From Maritalea sp047634455 (GTDB lineage Bacteria > Pseudomonadota > Alphaproteobacteria > Rhizobiales > Devosiaceae), in NCBI RefSeq assembly GCF_047634455.1, contig NZ_JBLIAI010000003.1:76708-140707 (forward strand): a stretch of DNA of 64,000 nt, written 5' to 3'. Position numbers and translations under genes: made by a program. The notes under the pieces were generated by a model. It made no database searches. It was not told the DNA's origin and saw only the letters and a list, made by a program, of their open reading frames with translations. Positions 62,311 through 64,000 of the stretch are shown here, one piece after another; the first letter of the stretch is position 1; each line of letters begins with the position of its first letter.

Positions 62311-63012
62311 TTATCTGGCCATACTTGCTGCTTCAGTCTTCATTGTTTCCAACAGCACTAGCGCAGCTGCGGAAGATGAACCCGGGTTTTGCCCCGTTAT
62401 TAGAATTCCGTCTTGCACAACATGTGACGCCCAATCAGCTCCAGCCGAAAACTTTCCGCCTTTCTGCTTAAGCATATCTTCAACTAGATACGGAACAATT
62501 TCGGTGAGTTGCACCGCTTCCTCTTCAGAATTGGTGAAGCCTGTCACTGTCTTCCCGCTGACAAGTGGCTTGCCATCGGGTGACTTGACGTCGCGCAGAA
62601 CTCCTGGAGCATGGCAGACCAATGCGATGGGTTTGTTCGCCGCCGAGAAGGCTTCAATCAGGGCAATCGAATTGCGATCCTCAGTAAGATCCCAAAGCGG
62701 GCCGTGGCCGCCCGGGTAGAACACAGCGTCAAATTCTGCTTGCGAAAGGTCGCCCAGTTTCAAGGTATTGGCCAACGCAGTCTGAGCGACAGTATCATTT
62801 TCAAATCGGCGCGTGTTATCGGTCTGGAAATCAGCCTCGTTGCTTTTCGGGTCCAGAGGGGGTTGCCCGCCTTTCGGCGAAGCTAGAGTAATTTCAGCAC
62901 CCGCGTCCTTGAAAATGTAATATGGGGCGGCCAGTTCTTCCAGCCAAAATCCAGTTTTCAAACCGGTATCCCCTAGGGCATCGTGTGAGGTTAAAACTAC
63001 GAGTATTTTCAT
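62311..63012 (-). CDS. DJ-1/PfpI-family protein (Hsp31-like glyoxalase type)
   Basis: 233 aa from ATG 63012 (AAAGGAATG upstream). Class I glutamine amidotransferase-like fold: nucleophile Cys133 in ALVCHAPGVL, conserved acid in GFWLEELAAPYYIF, and FYPGGHGPLWDL. The insert between strands (TRRFENDTVAQTAL) resembles Hsp31/glyoxalase III members rather than small PfpI proteases. A protective role against dicarbonyls such as methylglyoxal would fit its TetR control. Downstream of the TetR gene, with its own operator at 63094. Confidence 0.85.
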   Translation of the reverse strand: MKILVVLTSHDALGDTGLKTGFWLEELAAPYYIFKDAGAEITLASPKGGQPPLDPKSNEADFQTDNTRRFENDTVAQTALANTLKLGDLSQAEFDAVFYPGGHGPLWDLTEDRNSIALIEAFSAANKPIALVCHAPGVLRDVKSPDGKPLVSGKTVTGFTNSEEEAVQLTEIVPYLVEDMLKQKGGKFSAGADWASHVVQDGILITGQNPGSSSAAALVLLETMKTEAASMAR

Positions 63013-63093
63013 TTGATCATTCCTTTTTGTTTTCTTGCTAAATGTTCGGACAGCACATGCTGGCCGCTCAGGCCAATTTGATTGCATCAAAAT

Positions 63094-63108
63094 TAGACCG
63101 GTCGTCTA
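63094..63108. promoter_or_regulatory. TetR operator, copy 1
   Basis: TAGACCGGTCGTCTA, arms TAGAC/GTCTA, 82 nt before the DJ-1 gene start. Differs by one base from the copy upstream of the tetR gene. Confidence 0.8.
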
Positions 63109-63141
63109 TTGTCTGTCGAAAATTGGTACTGTTATTCCCGT

Positions 63142-63747
63142 CTAGTCAGTTTTGGTAATCCCCAACACGCCTCGCGTTGCGACCATCGCCGCCATCAACG
63201 GCGCATCATTTCTGGAGATTTTTGCCAAAAGACTTGCACCCAGCCAGATTTGGTAAAGCGTCTCTGCTAAGTGCGATGGTTTGACTTCGATAGTTAGCGA
63301 GCCGTCTAAGACTCCATTTTCAATGGCTTTGGTGAGCCGTGCGATGATGCGGGTGGTGCCCTGTAGAAGAACATTTCGCATACCTTCGGACAGATCAGCC
63401 ACTTCGGCGGCAAGTTTGACAACCAGGCATTTGCTTTGCGGGTCTGATACAGTTTGTGTCGTCACCCAGTTGCGCCAGTAATTCACCAGCTTTTCAGCGC
63501 CGTCCAAATTGCCCTGATCAAACAATTGGTCCATGCTTTTCAGATAGTCATCAAAATACCGTTGCAAAAGCGCCTCACCAAACGCTTCTTTGGATTTGAA
63601 ATAATGATAGAATGAACCCTTCGGCACGCCTGCGCTGAGCAAAATTTCATTGAGTCCAACTGCAGAAAACCCCCTGCTGCTCATTGTCATTTGGGCGACA
63701 TCGAGGATTTCTTGACGAACGTCGACATTTTGCGTTTCACTTTTCAT
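63142..63747 (-). CDS. TetR-family regulator (NemR-like)
   Basis: 201 aa. The N-terminal helix-turn-helix is standard: EILDVAQMTMSSRGFSAVGLNEILLSAGVPKGSFYHYFKSKEAFGEALL. The C-terminal domain includes a single Cys in SKCLVVKLAAEVADLS, a position where electrophile-sensing relatives such as NemR use a Cys. Operators with arms TAGAC/GTCTA lie upstream of this gene and of the DJ-1 gene. It should repress both and be released by a reactive electrophile (inference). Confidence 0.88.
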   Translation of the reverse strand: MKSETQNVDVRQEILDVAQMTMSSRGFSAVGLNEILLSAGVPKGSFYHYFKSKEAFGEALLQRYFDDYLKSMDQLFDQGNLDGAEKLVNYWRNWVTTQTVSDPQSKCLVVKLAAEVADLSEGMRNVLLQGTTRIIARLTKAIENGVLDGSLTIEVKPSHLAETLYQIWLGASLLAKISRNDAPLMAAMVATRGVLGITKTD

Positions 63748-63768
63748 AGGTTGAAACTTAGCCTAAAA

Positions 63769-63783
63769 TAGACCAGTCGTCTA
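63769..63783. promoter_or_regulatory. TetR operator, copy 2
   Basis: TAGACCAGTCGTCTA, 22 nt upstream of the tetR start. Identical arms to copy 1, pointing to autoregulation. Confidence 0.8.
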
Positions 63784-63823
63784 GTGCTAATTTTTCGATT
63801 ACGGATTACGGATTTGGAATTAC

Positions 63824-63905
63824 GGAATTACGGGGACAGTTTACTAAACTAGGAATTACGGGGACAGGGAATTACGGGGAATTACGGGGACAGTTTACTA
63901 AACTA
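63824..63905. repeat. Direct repeats of REP-associated transposase type
   Basis: Two exact 28-bp copies (63824-63851 and 63878-63905) begin GGAATTACGGGGACAG and end TTTACTAAACTA; a 16-bp partial copy lies between (63852-63867). Shorter ATTACGG units precede them from 63799. From memory, GGAATTACGGGGACAGT-type repeats flank REP-associated tyrosine transposase genes; such a gene may follow just outside the window. The last 95 nt show no gene. Confidence 0.75.
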
Positions 63906-64000
63906 CGCAATATCCTGCGAATGGACAGCCGCATTCTAATTGCAACTCCAATATCCGACAGCGTACTTTCAAATTAACAAAAGCAGTATTCGTTGTTAGA

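Noticed and set aside
61683..62471. 262-codon plus-strand frame
   Set aside because: Antisense to both cspA and the DJ-1 gene; low-complexity composition and no recognisable domain.

Overview
This window looks like a chromosomal segment of a free-living alphaproteobacterium, probably marine and near Hyphomicrobiales or Rhodobacterales. The clues are a roughly balanced base composition, complete branched-chain acyl-CoA catabolism in long operons, CpaB/CpaC-type Tad pilus genes, an E. coli-type MntR, and frequent GTG/TTG starts. The taxonomic placement is inference. I saw no rRNA, tRNA or CRISPR array.

Layout. (1) 1-10.9 kb: a two-component system (response regulator cut by the window edge, plus a PAS hybrid kinase), divergent from a LivFGHM-type ABC transporter operon that carries two adenylate-forming ligase genes. 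(2) 11.2-13.1 kb: a large secreted protein of unknown function with its own terminator. (3) 13.2-31.7 kb: a branched-chain amino acid catabolic island. The plus strand carries a TetR regulator and the leucine pathway (ivd, mccB, mccA, mvaB, liuC). The minus strand carries the valine/isoleucine genes (mmsA, isobutyryl-CoA dehydrogenase, hydroxyisobutyryl-CoA hydrolase, mmsB, hydratases, SDR, thiolase) and electron transfer flavoprotein. The two operons meet tail to tail with abutting stop codons. A LysR gene divergent from mmsA is the likely second regulator. (4) 31.7-36.8 kb: a Cys- and Pro-rich exported orphan of 785 aa, a beta-hydroxyacid dehydrogenase and a TPR-GGDEF diguanylate cyclase. 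(5) 37.3-40.9 kb: a partial Tad/Cpa pilus locus. (6) 41-49.6 kb: an IclR-controlled divergent locus with urocanate hydratase, a CaiB-type CoA-transferase, a quinone oxidoreductase and a DUF1330-type protein on one side, and a three-gene ABC importer plus an AhpD-like protein on the other.

(7) 49.7-58.6 kb is the most unusual part. A MntR-type regulator is divergent from an operon whose promoter is covered by two tandem 14-bp palindromes. That operon encodes a di-haem cytochrome c peroxidase-like protein and a PhnD/PhnC/PhnE-type ABC transporter whose binding protein seems to lack the phosphonate-binding residues. A compact haem-copper oxidase follows (subunits II and I, no subunit III; subunit I has HPAVY instead of HPEVY), with a cupredoxin carrying six exact 21-residue Met-rich repeats. 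I infer a manganese-regulated uptake/redox module beside a copper-handling oxidase module.

(8) 58.8-64 kb: an ArsR-rhodanese regulator divergent from dsrE-MFS genes; a cold-shock gene with terminator; a TetR regulator and a DJ-1-family gene, each preceded by almost the same 15-bp operator; and, at the right edge, direct repeats of the kind seen next to REP-associated transposases.
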